Assembly: GCF_003265705.1 (NCBI RefSeq)
Contig: NW_020312894.1
Span: 4,182,149-4,246,148, forward strand
DNA length: 64,000 nucleotides
DNA from: Callorhinus ursinus
Taxonomy: Eukaryota > Chordata > Mammalia > Carnivora > Otariidae
Direction of reading: 5' to 3'
Shown in pieces: positions 47,333 to 58,721 of the stretch (positions are counted from its first letter, which is position 1; each line of letters begins with the position of its first letter). The notes beneath the pieces were generated by a model. It was not told the DNA's origin. It did not search any database and saw only the letters and a list, made by a program, of their open reading frames with translations. The position numbers and the translations under genes were made by a program.

Positions 47333-48419
47333 ACCTGAGGTACGCCCATAGCGAAGACATGTGCTCATGCACGCAGGTGTGTCTGTGTGGAGATGTAGCA
47401 TTCTGTGCACACATCATGTAAAGAAGGACAGACAGTAGAAGGGGCCTCAGACGTCACCAGGCCTGGCCTCTACTTTTCAGATGAGGTCACCCAGGACCCA
47501 GGAGGAAGGACTTTGCCCGAGGCCACGGTCATTGGTGGCAGCGCCGGCACGAGGAAGCATCTTTGCCCTTCTCCCTCTGCAGAGCACTGAGCCATCTCCT
47601 GGCTTCCATGGGAAGACAGGGTGGCCAGAAGCCAGCGGCCAGTGCAGTGGCTAAGGCAGGTGAGCGACTATCAGGGAGGCCAGCGGCAACCCTGGGGCTG
47701 ACCCACTGGAGGCTGGTCCTGTTTTCTGGACGTTTATGAACACATTGCCGTCCCTCCAGCTGTCCGTAACTCTGACAGAGGTCATTTGCAGGTAGCACTG
47801 GCGAAAGCAAAGACGGTTGCCTCGCCTTCAATAGGTGAGCAAGGCTGGGAGTGTGCCTGCAAGGAAGGCAGGGATGGCCAGAGCAGCTGGGTTCCCTTCT
47901 GCTGCCCTTGCACTCCCTGCTGCCCGCCACATAGTGCCCTGGACCCTGGCACCCTGGGCCTGCATCTTCCAGGCTCCCCCCCCTTGCCCTCAGCTTTCAC
48001 TGGTGAGGCCAACAGGAGGGGCCAGCAGAGGAGGGCAGAGGGGAGAGGAGGAAATGGCAGAGGAGGGGAGGGAGGTCAAGGTGTTCGTTCTCCTTCGTCT
48101 CTCTGAGTGGCTGTGGGTGGGACAGGGACTGCACCCTGTCTGCCTCTCCTGAGGTCCTTGCTCCGCCGCCGGAGTCCTCAGCCCTCCAGCCATGGTTCCC
48201 CTTCCCTCCCCACCCCTCTCCCCAGGCCTGGGTGGCGAGGGCTCTGCATGGTCGGATGAGTCCCCAAGGTCTCACCATCCCTTGCTGACTTCCTACAGCT
48301 CTTGCAATAACCCCTGCAGGCCCATCTGCACCCCCGGGGGGGCCGTGGGCAGAGACCCTGCTTCGATTTCCACTGAGCGGAGTCTCAAGCCTGTGGCCGG
48401 GGGTCGTCCTGCTTTGCAA
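47333..48419. other. GC-rich single-copy sequence with polypurine tract
   Basis: A polypurine stretch lies at about 48014-48082, on the purine-rich + strand. Frames of 133-140 codons on both strands follow from the high GC content. No gene is called. Confidence 0.45.
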
Positions 48420-48690
48420 AGGTCACTATTGCCTTCACTTTTCTCTTTTATATTTAAACTGACACAATTCCCCCAATTAATGTGTTATATTAAATATTAG
48501 GCTTTAATAATCTAGTATTTTATTAATATATTTTAATATTTAATGCTAACATTTTATGGGGAGCTCTCAGTCATATTAATCTAATAAAGTTTGCCAATAA
48601 AATTAATTTTTCCCTATTTTACCTTTTGAATAGTAAAGGCTATGGTGGAGTAAAAATAATTAGATTTCTTTGGGGTAAGTGATGGCGGGA
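48420..48690. promoter_or_regulatory. AT-rich block: candidate conserved non-coding element
   Basis: About 270 bp switches abruptly from GC-rich to AT-rich. It has many TTAAT/ATTAA cores and TTTAATAATCTAGTATTTTA-like sequence, but no L1 landmarks or simple repeat unit. It resembles an enhancer-type conserved element. Conservation is not tested. Confidence 0.35.
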
Positions 48691-49569
48691 AAGATTTATT
48701 TCCCTGGAAATGGTTCCTCCTCTGCATCCTCTTCCCATCTTCCTAAGCCTCCTGTGGGCATCTCACGTGCCCACAATGGGCCCTGAAGAGAAGGGGGATG
48801 GGTACTTGCCAAATGCATCTTTGATGGTTTTTAGAATTTTACAATGGAGAGCACCGGACAGAAAACTGCATGGTCCCTTGACGTTACAGATAAGAACAGG
48901 GTGGACTCCATGGCTCCCCAAGCAAGAGCTACTTTGCTAAGACACCTCCCTGTTCTCCCCACACCTGTGCTCCGTGCATAAGTTGGCTGGCACAAATCTT
49001 GACATAATCTGATCTGTAAATTAGCAACTCGGTCACATAGTGAATTGGAATATGCATGTCGCCTCGCCAGGATGGCACGTTGCCTTCCCTGCTTGCTCGG
49101 CCGTTTGATGTGCTGTGCTTTCATCCCTTTCCTCCTCCTCCTCTGGGAAAGCCTTTCTGCACGAGTGGGATTAGGACCCGAGCACCTGGATAGAAGGGGA
49201 AGATCAGATGCTCCCCCCCAGAAACTCTGGGCCATGGCGGAACGTTCGCCGTGCTGTCATGAGGGTCTCCCTTCCCAGCCCCCAGCCCCCCCGCCGTGTT
49301 CTGGGCTCCTTCTGCTCAGAACCTCTTCCCCACTTGAAATCCCACCCACATCTCCCTGGCTAATCCTACAGGATCTGGAATTTTTCCTCTCTTGACCCCT
49401 TCAAAAATACTTTCCCCAGGGGACCACCTCGTCCTATTGAGTTGTGAGGCTGGAAAACATCCTTATGCTCACGGAAGACTTGGAGCTGGAAATTCTGACA
49501 AACTCCTATGGACTGAGGTGCTACTGATGGCCAAGTCCTTACTGCGCAACTTACTGTGCAAACACTCCA
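48691..49569. other. Single-copy sequence, no gene recognised
   Basis: Frames of 134 (48831-49235 minus) and 116 (49045-49395 plus) codons overlap on opposite strands and show no domain. Confidence 0.45.
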
Positions 49570-49586
49570 CTAAGTTTTTACTTTAA

Positions 49587-49783
49587 TTATTATTATTATT
49601 ATTTTTTTAGAGAGTTGGCGTGGGATTAGGGGGAGGGGCAGAGGGAGCAGGAGAGAGAGACTCTTACGCAGGTTCCACGCCCAGCACGAGCCCCACGAGG
49701 GGCTGGATCTCATGACCCTGAGATCATGACCTGAGCCGATATCAAGAGTCAGAGGCTTAACAGACTGAGCTGCACAGATGCTT
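49587..49783 (-). mobile_element. CanSINE, antisense, with perfect target duplication
   Basis: An ATTATT-type tail, a GA-rich body and a diverged antisense head are present. The perfect 17-bp target-site duplication CTAAGTTTTTACTTTAA lies at 49570-49586 and 49784-49800. The perfect duplication contrasts with the rather diverged body. Confidence 0.95.
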
Positions 49784-49800
49784 CTAAGTTTTTACTTTAA

Positions 49801-50725
49801 AAGAGCCCCAGATCTCTAGTGATGGAAGAAAAGCCACATAGCAAGTGAATTAGGGAAGCAGGCCGTTTCCAGGTTTCAAAGATCCTTAATGTGCATTGCC
49901 TGTGGGTTGGGGACGCTCCCACTGACTCTGCCCCACCCCCCACTTCCCAGTGAGCCCTGGGCTTCCTACCACAGACACCCCCGAGGCCTGGGCTCCTGCC
50001 TCTCCCCAGCAAGCCCACTCTCCATGCCTTGGCTCATTCTCTCGTCTGCCCAGAATTCCCCATTTCCGTCTCCATCCTCACTTACAACATGTTTTGATGT
50101 TTTAAAAATTCTGGATCGACCATGACCCCAAAACCCAAAGTTAAAATTTTTCACCTTTATCAGTCCCTTTATTGCACACATATTTTTGTGTTGTTTTTTA
50201 AAAGCTTCATAATTTAATATTTAGAGATGGGTTTGGATGAACCAAACATAGCTTAATCTCACGCCCCATGACCTTCGTGGGTCTCCTTTCCCTACTGCTG
50301 ATTTTCTTCCTCTCTCTAGAAGGAACCACACAAGCTGTGTATTCTTCAGCTCCCCAAAACCTGGAGCTGTCCTGGTTCCTCTCAACCAGGGTTTTCCCAC
50401 GGTATTAGAATCTCTTTATAAATGGGATTCAAGGGGTTGCATGTGGGCCATAGGGGATGAAGCAGAGTTTCCTCCCTCAGTGCTGGCCCCGAGGCTATTC
50501 CAATATTGCTATCACAAATAACACAGCGAGAATGGATTTCTGGTTCTTGATACTCATTGGCAAATCGCTTTCCCCGATGGACATGTCGTCAGCATGATGA
50601 GGATTGGCACTCTTACCAGTACTTAAAAATAAGCATTTTAAAATTCCAGTTGATTTGTTAGGTGACAAACTGTATCTTCTTGTTCTAAACTGAATTATGC
50701 TCTTACTCACAAGTTTGAACTTTTT
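49801..50725. other. Single-copy sequence grading into L1
   Basis: No gene seen. From about 50600 it becomes AT-rich and passes into the antisense L1. Confidence 0.4.
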
Positions 50726-51370
50726 AATGGTCACTGTCTGTATTTATATTTTGTAAATACTCTTGCTATATCTGTGAGTCTTTGTATTTTTTTATTAACA
50801 TGTGCACTTTTGTGTATTAAAGATATTAATCCTTGTTCATGGTAGTGGTTTGAGATATTGTTTTCCTCCTTTGACACTTGCTTTTTAATTTTTTGTATTG
50901 GAAGTTTTTGACATCAGACGTTTTAAAATAATAAATGGTTATTTTATTGATGTTCTTACTATATATTTTTTCCTTTGCTTTTTAAATTAGAATGCCCCCA
51001 TACACCCAAAGGTCAAATCATATCATATATTATTTGATTTTCATAGTTAACTTACCATTTCATCTGATGTTTGTTTCAGTATGTGATGTGAGAGGAGTAT
51101 TTAATTCAATATTTTTTCTATTTAGGCAGACAGTTGTGCTGGTACCATTTATTAAATAACCAACCTATGTCTTCGCGGATTGAAAAGACTCCTTTTCACA
51201 TCTTAAGCGCTCATGCATCTTAGGGGCCGCTGAAGAGTGATGCGTTCTGCCCCGTGGACAGGTCCATCTGTTCTTGGGACACTGGTTTCGCGATTGCAGA
51301 TTATTATGCACATTCATAAATGGAAGGGCAAGAGCCTGCTCATTATTCTCATTGTAACAAATTTATTCCT
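50726..51370 (-). mobile_element. Old L1 (L1ME/L1M4-like) ORF2 segment, antisense
   Basis: TAAAGATATTAATCCTTGTT, TCCTCCTTTGACACTTGCTT and CAGTTGTGCTGGTACCATTT follow the reverse complement of late ORF2 in order. It ends at the sense CanSINE. Confidence 0.65.
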
Positions 51371-51527
51371 GGGGGGCCTGGGTGGCTCAGTCGTTAAGCG
51401 TTTGCCTTTGGCTCAGGTCATGATCCCAGGGTCCTGGGGTCGAGCCCCGCATCGGGCTCCCTGCTTGGCAGGGGGCCTGCTTCTCCCTCTCCCACTCCCC
51501 CCTAAAATCTTAAAAAAAAAAAAAAAA
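51371..51527 (+). mobile_element. CanSINE with internal 3' deletion, sense
   Basis: The head (GGGGGGCCTGGGTGGCTCAG) and body are well preserved. The sequence then jumps from CTCCCACTCCCC to CCTAAAATCTT plus poly(A), so it lacks the usual 45-50 bp GT/TC-rich segment and the AAATAAATAA part. It forms a close inverted pair with the next CanSINE. Confidence 0.93.
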
Positions 51528-51582
51528 GAATGTGAATTTTTAGAAAAGAATAAATTTGTTTTTTGGAGGTTTTTTTTTAAAA

Positions 51583-51769
51583 AGATTTTATTTATTTATT
51601 TGACAGAGAGAGACACAGCGAGAGAGGGAACACAAGCAGGGGGAGTGGGAGAGGGAGAAGCAGGCTTCCCGCGGAGCAGGGAGCCCGATGCGGGGCTCGA
51701 TCCCAGGACCCTGGGACCATGACCTGAGCCGAAGGCAGACACCTAAAGACTGAGCCACCCAGGCGCCCC
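51583..51769 (-). mobile_element. CanSINE, near full length, antisense
   Basis: The tail AAAGATTTTATTTATTTATT, GACAGAGAGAGACACAGCGA, a complete body and the head end GAGCCACCCAGGCGCCCC are well preserved, indicating a young copy. It lies only 55 bp from the oppositely oriented 51371-51527 copy. Confidence 0.95.
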
Positions 51770-54285
51770 TAAAAATTCTCATTCTGAAGACACTTGTGTT
51801 ATCAAATATAACACACATATTAAAAAGTGCATAAAACAAAAAAATACAGAACTTAACAAATTATAAAATGAATATCCTTATAACTACCACTCAGGTCAAA
51901 AAAATGGAATATTGGAAATCTGAGAGGCCGGCGTGGCTGGTCCTGGTCCTTAGGCTCTGCTCCCCACAGAGATACTCCACCCTGACTTTTAGGGCAATCA
52001 CAGCCCTGCCTTTATTAATTACTTTTATCTAAGTATGCATTCTAAAACATACTAGTGTAATTCTGCACATTTTTGAGCTTTATATAAATGGACTTATATA
52101 TAAATGGACTTTATGAAATGATGTTTATGTTTTTTTATACCTTGATTTTTGTTCATTGTTTTGTTTTTAAAATGCATCCATATTTTTATGTGTAAATTCA
52201 ATTCAGTCACATTCATTGCTATGTAATATTCTATAGAATTAATATGTGAAATTTGGTTTGGAAATTTGCATTGTTACCAGTTTGAGGGTCTTATGAATAA
52301 TGCTGCTGTAGTTTCTTGTATGCATCTTCCAGGGCACATGTGCATACATGTTCTCCTGAGCACACACCTGAGACTTTACGTGCTATGCCTCAGGGTGTGT
52401 GCATATGTTTAATTTTGATAGAGAATACTAAGTGTTTTTGAGCATGTCAAATCAATTATGCAGCCATCAGCAGAGTGTAAGGATTTCCATTCTCACCATT
52501 TCCTGGTATAGGTTATCTTTTTCATTTTGGCTTTTCTGGTGTGTATGATAGTATCTCATGTGGTTTTCATTTGCATTTCCCCAATAATTAATAAAGCTGA
52601 ACACATTTCCACGTGTTTATTGGCTGTTTCATTCCCCTCCTTTGTAAAGTGCCTGTTCATGTCTTCTGCCCATTTCTACTTGACTTGTCTGTCCTTCTTG
52701 CTTCGTTTTGTAGAGATTCTTTATATTTTCCAAGTTTGAGCCTCTCACAGATATATGGATTGCAAATATCTTCTCCCATTTTGTGGTTTGCCTTTCCTAC
52801 ATTTGATGTTGTCTATTGCTGAAAAGGCATTCTCATTTTGAGTTTATTCGAATGTATCAAATTCCTTTTGGGTTGCTTTTAGTGACCTGTTAGAGAAATC
52901 TTTTTCTGCTCAGAAGTCATAAAGATGTGTTTTTACAATGTCTTCCAAACATGTGTTCATTGGCCTTTCACATTTAAGTCTATAACTCCTTTTGAATAGA
53001 ATTTGGGGTATAGGGTGAGTTAGTGACCCAATTTCATTTTTCCAATAAGGATACCCAATTTTCCCAGCACTGTTTCTGAAAGTTCATCTTTTCCTCATTG
53101 TTTTGCAATTACATCTTTGTTGTAAATCAATTGCCATATATGTACAGGTTAGTTTCAGATCTTCTAATTTCATTCTATTGGTCTGTTTCAGTTTCACTTT
53201 GCCACTACCCACTATCTTAATTAATAAAGCATCACAATAAGCTTAATTTCTGAGACAGCAATTATTCTTACTTGTTCTTTTTAAAAATAGATCCCTTGGC
53301 TTTCCATATGAATTTTGTAAAGGTTTATTTATTTACTGGGGGGGGCCAGGGAGAGAGAAGCAGACTCCACGCTGAGTGTAGAGCCCCACGTGGGGCTCAA
53401 TCCCAGGACCTTGTGATCATGACCTGAGATCAAACCAAGAGTTGGATGCTTAATTGACTGAGCCACCCAGGCCCCCCAACTCCTGAAATTTCTGTTTCTA
53501 TTAAGGCTTATTTAGTTTTTTTTGTATGACTTTGTGTATGGCCTGCCCTGTAGATAATCTTGTATATATTTTTTGGATAGTTGAAGAAAGTAGTCTTTAT
53601 TTATAGGGCAAAGATGTGTGTGTGCCTGTGTATGTGCTTATATACACTCATACAAACACACAGAGGGTAATTATAAAGCGCTACCTCCAGTGTGACATGC
53701 ATTCATGTACACGTGTTTGAGTGTGATTGAACTTATCAATTTTGTCAATTAAACCCTCGATAGGCTCACTTTTTATTTTTGTCTATTTGATTTTCCAATG
53801 CCAAAGAAAGTAGATTCAAGCCTCCTTCTTTGGCTGTGGTGTCAAATTCATTTTTTATTAATAATTAATTTTTCCTTGATATAGTTTGATTCATGTTGCC
53901 CAGTGCTTATAAGATAATGACCGCTCTTCCTTCTTAGGCTATTTTAATTTTCATCAATATCAGATATATAGGTCTTTGTCCTATTTAAATATTTCTGCCT
54001 TGAACTCTACTTTCTCTGTTATGAATAGTGCCACGTTTACTTTTCCTCTGTTATCATTTGACTGTCTGACTCTAAAAGTGTCTATATCATTTGTTTTGAT
54101 GTGCGTGTATAAGCAAAGCTGAACTGTGTGTAATTTGTGTTTACTCATCTGCAAATCTTTTAATAGAAAAATTAGAGTTGGTCACAGTTGTTATCATCAC
54201 TAATATATTTTGGCTTTATTTCTGTCTTCGTTCTTTTGTTTTGTTTTCCATTTGGTAATAAAACTGAATTTCTATTCTTTTGGTT
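51770..54285 (-). mobile_element. L1M-type LINE, antisense (3' UTR to endonuclease part)
   Basis: The reverse L1 order is continuous. It has 3'-UTR-like sequence (51780-52300), TTTTCATTTGCATTTCCCCA (52565), TGCAAATATCTTCTCCCATT (52761), TTCTATTGGTCTGTTTCAGT (53173), RT-region sequence, and endonuclease-region AGGTCTTTGTCCTATTTAAA with CTTGAACTCTACTTTCTCTG (about 53970-54017). All frames are degraded. One CanSINE (53320-53478) interrupts it. Confidence 0.8.
53320..53478 (-). mobile_element. CanSINE, antisense, shortened body
   Basis: The tail TTTATTTATTTA is followed by a G-run, a body beginning GAGAGAGAAGCAGACTCCAC, and the antisense head ending GAGCCACCCAGGCCCCCC. The GA-rich region is shorter than usual. 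Confidence 0.88.
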
Positions 54286-54955
54286 CAGTGTTGGCCCTGC
54301 CAGCCATGCTGGGGAGTGATGTCAAAGCCAAAGACCTCCAGCTGTCCTGGGGCCCTCGGGGTGGGAGTTTGGTGCAGCCTTTGGCCAATACTCTTAAGAC
54401 TGGGCAAGCACAAGGCAAGATCCCTGAGGAGCTCACAGCAAATCCTTGAGCCTGTGAACTTGCACTTCTTTCCCATGATTACGGTTTCACCACTGGGAAA
54501 TTCTAGCCCATTTTTTAATGAAAACAACAGGAATGGTGTTGGTAGGGTAGCACGGTCTGAGAACTCACCTCTATTTGCTGCAAGACTATGTCAGCAACCC
54601 ACAGCTTAGCAAGAGTGAAATAGGCCCAGGTAAATTTAAAGCAGTGCTTCAGTCTGATCTTTGTGGCTAATTAGAGTTTTCGCTAAATCGCTTCTTACCC
54701 ACCAAACACTGGGGCAGCTGATATGGAGAGGTTAGTATAATCTAACTGAGAAGAATAGTTTGTCACTTGTGGTCAACTTGACTTCCTTTGGATCCCGGAG
54801 ATGGCAGAATTACTGAGGGAAGGGCAGTAGCCATCATTATTGGTCATAAAAAATCAACATCTTTTAACTAAATGTCTAAAGTATTTTATTTCCTCACACA
54901 GGCCATTTCCTGAATTTAGTCTGAAGGAACAAATGACTGGTGTCAAAAGATCTTA
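54286..54955. other. Single-copy sequence, no gene recognised
   Basis: Two short overlapping plus-strand frames (54210-54449 and 54280-54609) show no domain. A polypyrimidine-CAG at about 54275-54290 is acceptor-like, but no matching donor or continuing frame is convincing. Confidence 0.4.
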
Positions 54956-55315
54956 ATGCATATCCTAACTCTGCTACCAGTTAAACCTCACTTTCCTTAT
55001 CAGTAAAATGGGCACAAGGATATTTGTCCCATGGGCATGTTGGGTTTATTAAGTGCTATAGAACTTGAAAGTTGGGGTGCCTGGGTGGCTCAGTTGGTTA
55101 AGCATCTGCCTTTGGCTCAGGTCATTGATCACGAGGTCCTAGGATCGAGCTCTGGGTCTGGCTCTCTGCTCAGCGGGGAGCCTGCTTCTCCCTCTCCCTC
55201 TGCCTGCCGGTCCCCTGCTTGTGCTCTCCCTTTCTGTCAAATAAATAAAATCTTAAAAAAAAAAAAGAACTTGAAAATGACTGGCAAAGAACCAGACATA
55301 CCATAGGCTCTCAGA
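54956..55315 (+). mobile_element. MIR SINE, sense, split by a CanSINE
   Basis: CTCACTTTCCTTATCAGTAA, AATGGGCACAAGG and GTTTATTAAGTGCTATAGAA are the MIR core. The 3' part resumes at about 55277 with GACTGGCAAAGAACCAGACA. A CanSINE is inserted between the two parts. Confidence 0.7.
55071..55265 (+). mobile_element. CanSINE, full length, sense
   Basis: The head GGGGTGCCTGGGTGGCTCAG, B box (AGGATCGAGCTCT), body and AAATAAATAAAATCTT poly(A) are complete. The target-site duplication AGAACTTGAAA is at 55060-55070 and 55266-55276. Confidence 0.96.
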
Positions 55316-55979
55316 AGATTTTCTGAATTAATTTGTAGGTAGTGGCAAGATGGATGCCATTGTTTGGTTTTGAATATAGCCATGGAAAAGGTTAACACAT
55401 TTGGTATAACCTCGACCAGATTAGCATTGACATCTAACTACTATAGCCAAGGTGTTATTGTTAAGGAAATAACCAACCTTTGGTAGGTTAAAGAAAGCAC
55501 ATACATAGATTGAAATCAAAATAAAGTTTTACAATGTGATATTGTTAACATTTCCCAATTGCATATGTTCAGATTTAAACCAAGTAACCCAAATTACATC
55601 TTATCTTTAGAAAACATAGAGCAAAACGTATTGACCAAGTGATTTACTTTTAATCCTTATTTCTGAAAGCATCCAACCTTGCTTCCTTGACAGTCTCTGT
55701 TCCATTATCTTCGCTTGGTTTTAATGGGTGTTGAAAATATAAGCCACATCCAATTTGGAAGAAGGCCAGACCTGAATTTTACCAATCCTTAAAATTGCAA
55801 TACATGAATATGATGCTTTACGTAGAATGTTAGTTCTTTAGAAGCATTAAAGAAAGAGGAGCTCTTCTGGTTAATTCTGCTTTTCTGAATATATCCTTAC
55901 CCCTCCCCCATCTCACTCTTGTTGTTTTAGGTTGTAAGAAACATAAAAAAAAAAAAAAAAAAACCTTAAATTTAAAGCA
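55316..55979. other. AT-rich single-copy sequence
   Basis: No L1 landmark, gene or tandem structure recognised. A poly(A) run lies at 55947-55964. Confidence 0.4.
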
Positions 55980-56805
55980 ATGTGGGGAAGCTATGAAGAG
56001 TATCACCAGCAGACAAAGGTATCGAAAAAAATTCTGTAAAATATAAAACAGAAGATAGGTAGACATCAGAATCCAACAGAGAAATGGAAACTGCAACCTC
56101 AGGAGGTAAAGCTAGGACCACCTAACAAATGTGCTTTACCTGGAGAATTCAGGAATCACCCTCTCTAGTCAGGGACAGCAGAGGAAGGGAGGAGGCCTGG
56201 GCCGTGGCTCTTTGCTAAGCAATTGAATTCAGGGGTGCGGAACATCTACAGTAAGTTCCTGGTCTCATAGTCACCTGCTCCTGAGTTTGTCTAGAGGAGA
56301 ATCATGACAGCAGTACTTCATACCAGCCCACCCTTGGACTCCAGAGAAGAACAAGTCTGGGGGCTGAGGAACAATGGTACTGCTCCAGGTGACTGATACC
56401 AGTCAAGAAGGGTGGGAAGTCCCCATGCTCACAAAGCAAACTACCTGAGCATCCTAAATCAAGGCACACTTTTTGTTTGTTTGTTTGTTTTTTGCATAAA
56501 CACAGGAATCCGGGCTGCTGTAACCAAAATCTGCACTGACCACCTGAGGAATGAGGATTTTCATCTGGACTGAGAAATAAGATCCCAGGCCCTGATATTG
56601 ATCAATTTAGACCGCCAGCTATAGGAATAAACAGAATTTCAAACACAAAATAAACTGAATTCCAAATAGTAAATAAAGGCACTAAACTAACTCTCTGAAA
56701 AACTCCAAGGAAATAAAATTAACAGAAAACAGAGGTTTGAAGATTATCTTCTGAGGGTCCTCATTATTCTTATTTTATAAGATATTCATCCATAAAAATT
56801 AAAAA

Positions 56806-57003
56806 CGCCTGGATGGCTCAGTCGGTTAAGCTCTGACTCTTGATTTCAAGTTAGGTCATGATGTCAGGGTCATGAGATTAAGCCCCACTTTGGGCTTCAC
56901 GCTCAGCATGGAGTCTGCTTGAGGTTCTCTCTCTCTCTCTCTCCCTCTGTTCCTCCCCCCCCATGCTCTCTCTCTCTCTAAAATAAATAAAATCTTAAAA
57001 AAA
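56806..57003 (+). mobile_element. CanSINE, sense, diverged
   Basis: The head CGCCTGGATGGCTCAGTCGG lacks the first Gs. The B-box side reads GATTAAGCCCC. A long CT microsatellite and AAATAAATAAAATCTT tail follow. A clear target duplication is not visible in the A-rich flanks. Confidence 0.92.
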
Positions 57004-57354
57004 TGTTAATTCAAAAGAAAAATTGGATTTTTAGGAATAAAGATGCAACCCAACAACAAAAACCCTCAACAGTTTGGCTGAATAATAGAACAGGCAGGGT
57101 TGGAGGTAAAATTAGTGAGTAAAAGAACTGTCCCATGATGCACTGCAACATGAGGAAGAACTGAAGGAGATGAGGGAAAAAATTAAATGCTACAAAGTGT
57201 GTGTCCAGATCTAGAAGCCCAACGTCTGTCTACCAGGAGTTCTAGTAGGAAAAGAAAGTGCAGAGTCAATGAGCAAACATTACAAGCAAATTTCCGAAAC
57301 TGATGAGTGTCTCCGACCCTACCATGTGCTAAATAGCAAAAATGAGATGCATGC

Positions 57355-57790
57355 CTCTTAGATGCCATCCTGCAATTACTGAATCACAAGACCTTGGGAC
57401 AATAGTCCTTGACTCTTAGGATCGGCCGGGCTCTTCTCAGCTTTCTCCTGTGCTGAGGGGGCTGTAGTTCTCGGGTTTGTATCTGAATCTGTGGTCAGCA
57501 GGTTCCAGTGAGATGCCACAGAGACCAGGCTGAGAATGCTGGAGAGAAGCAAACTGGGCTGCAGGGCTGGCACAGGCAAACAGCGCGCAGGGGGCTTCTG
57601 GAGCACTCACATCAGGAGCCCAGGTCCTGGGGTAGCAGCTCCCGTGAGTGCCCCCAAAACCAGAGTGCCCAAAACCCGCAGCAGTCTGTGTGCCCCTGCC
57701 AGCGCAGTGGGCTGAGAGCCTTAAGTCTGCTGCATTATAGCCCTTCCTACTTGGAAAACTTACGAAAGAATCTGGCTTCCTGACAGAACT
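57355..57790. other. GC-rich segment of unknown origin inside an L1
   Basis: ORF1-like L1 sequence stops near 57350 and resumes near 57800 with AAAATATTAAGAAAATATTA. Between them lies about 430 bp of clearly higher G+C with no repeat I recognise. Overlapping frames of 118 codons (57437-57793, minus) and 91 codons (57508-57783, plus) have no domain. It could be an LTR of a family unknown to me, a retroposed fragment, or a capture event. Confidence 0.5.
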
Positions 57791-58008
57791 CAAACTAATA
57801 TGCCAGGAAAAAGAAAAAATATTAAGAAAATATTAAAACCTCTTAGAAAGAAAACAGAGAAATGTTATCAAACAAAACAAAGGAAAACAAAACAAAATTA
57901 AATGAGGCCGGTATTAGAATTCTAGCTTGCAACATGGGACACAGAAAATCAGTGGAGCAGTGTCTTCGAGAAGAAAACGATTTTGAATTAAGAATTCTAT
58001 GTGTATCT

Positions 58009-58197
58009 TTTTTTTTCAAGATTATACTTATTTGTTTTTGTGAGAGACAGAGAAAGAGAGAGCGAGCAAGGACGGGGTAGGCGCAGAGGGAGAAGCAGAT
58101 TCCCCACTGAGCAAGGAGCCCAATGCGGGACTCGATCCTGGGATATTGATCTAAACTGAAGGCAGATGCTTGACTGACTGAGCCACCCAATCGCCCC
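58009..58197 (-). mobile_element. CanSINE, antisense
   Basis: The T-rich tail, TTTTTGTGAGAGACAGAGAA body and head end GAGCCACCCAATCGCCCC are flanked by TCTATGTGTATCT (57996-58008) and TCTATGTCTATCT (58198-58210), a 13-bp duplication with one mismatch. Confidence 0.95.
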
Positions 58198-58352
58198 TCT
58201 ATGTCTATCTCAATTAAGTAATTAAGATAATTATTATTCACAACCGAAGACAAAATAAATGCATTTTTACTCTTGTAAGCCCTCAAAATGTGTACCACTC
58301 TTTCTTAAGGACTCCCAAGGATGTACTCCAGCAAAAGAAAAAAAATAATTTG

Positions 58353-58548
58353 GGGGGTGTCTGGGTGGCTCAGTCTGTTAAGTGTCTGACTCTTAGTTTT
58401 CGCTCAGATCAAGCCCCGTCATGAGACTGAGCCCCGTGTCAGGATCCATGCTCAGTGGGGAGTCTGCTTGAGATTCCCTCTCTCCCTCTCTCCCTCCCCT
58501 CGTTCATGCACTCTCTCTCTCAAATAAATAAATAAATCTTTAAAAAAT
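58353..58548 (+). mobile_element. CanSINE, full length, sense
   Basis: The head GGGGTGTCTGGGTGGCTCAG, body and AAATAAATAAATAAATCTTT tail are flanked by AATAATTTG at 58344-58352 and 58549-58557. It lies 155 bp from the antisense copy at 58009. Confidence 0.94.
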
Positions 58549-58686
58549 AATAATTTGATAAAAACAAATATACCAGATAAAAGAAATAGTAATGAGAGAA
58601 AGAAAAGTGTGCAAATCTTGACCTTTTTTGGGGGGGAAAGGGAAACTTATAAAGAGTTCTCAGCATTGATATAAAAACAAAATTAA

Positions 58687-58721
58687 GGGGTGCCTGAGTG
58701 GATCATTTGGTTAAGCATCTG
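58687..58721 (+). mobile_element. CanSINE head fragment (35 bp), sense
   Basis: Only GGGGTGCCTGAGTGG through GGTTAAGCATCTG remains. It is followed by a G-run and then non-SINE sequence. Loss of the 3' part is unusual for a retroposon, so this marks a later deletion or rearrangement breakpoint. Confidence 0.8.

Larger units (their letters stand above)
55980..58686 (+). mobile_element. L1/HAL1-type LINE 5' UTR and ORF1 region, sense
   Basis: 5'-UTR-like sequence (AGGTAGACATCAGAATCCAA, about 56057; ACTGCAACCTCAGGAGGTAA, 56091) is followed by ORF1-like sequence. This includes CCAGATCTAGAAGCCCAACG (57207), TGGAGCAGTGTCTTCGAGAA (57953) and GGACTCCCAAGGATGTACTC (58310), the last just before the ORF1/ORF2 gap. 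It is broken by three CanSINEs and by a roughly 430-bp GC-rich segment (57355-57790) that does not belong to L1. No frame survives. Confidence 0.6.

Noticed and set aside
48014..48082. Polypurine tract as triplex or regulatory element
   Set aside because: It has several pyrimidine interruptions and no mirror symmetry, so it is ordinary purine-rich sequence.
51237..51722. 161-codon plus-strand open frame
   Set aside because: It runs through two CanSINEs and their poly(A), so the translation is repeat-derived.
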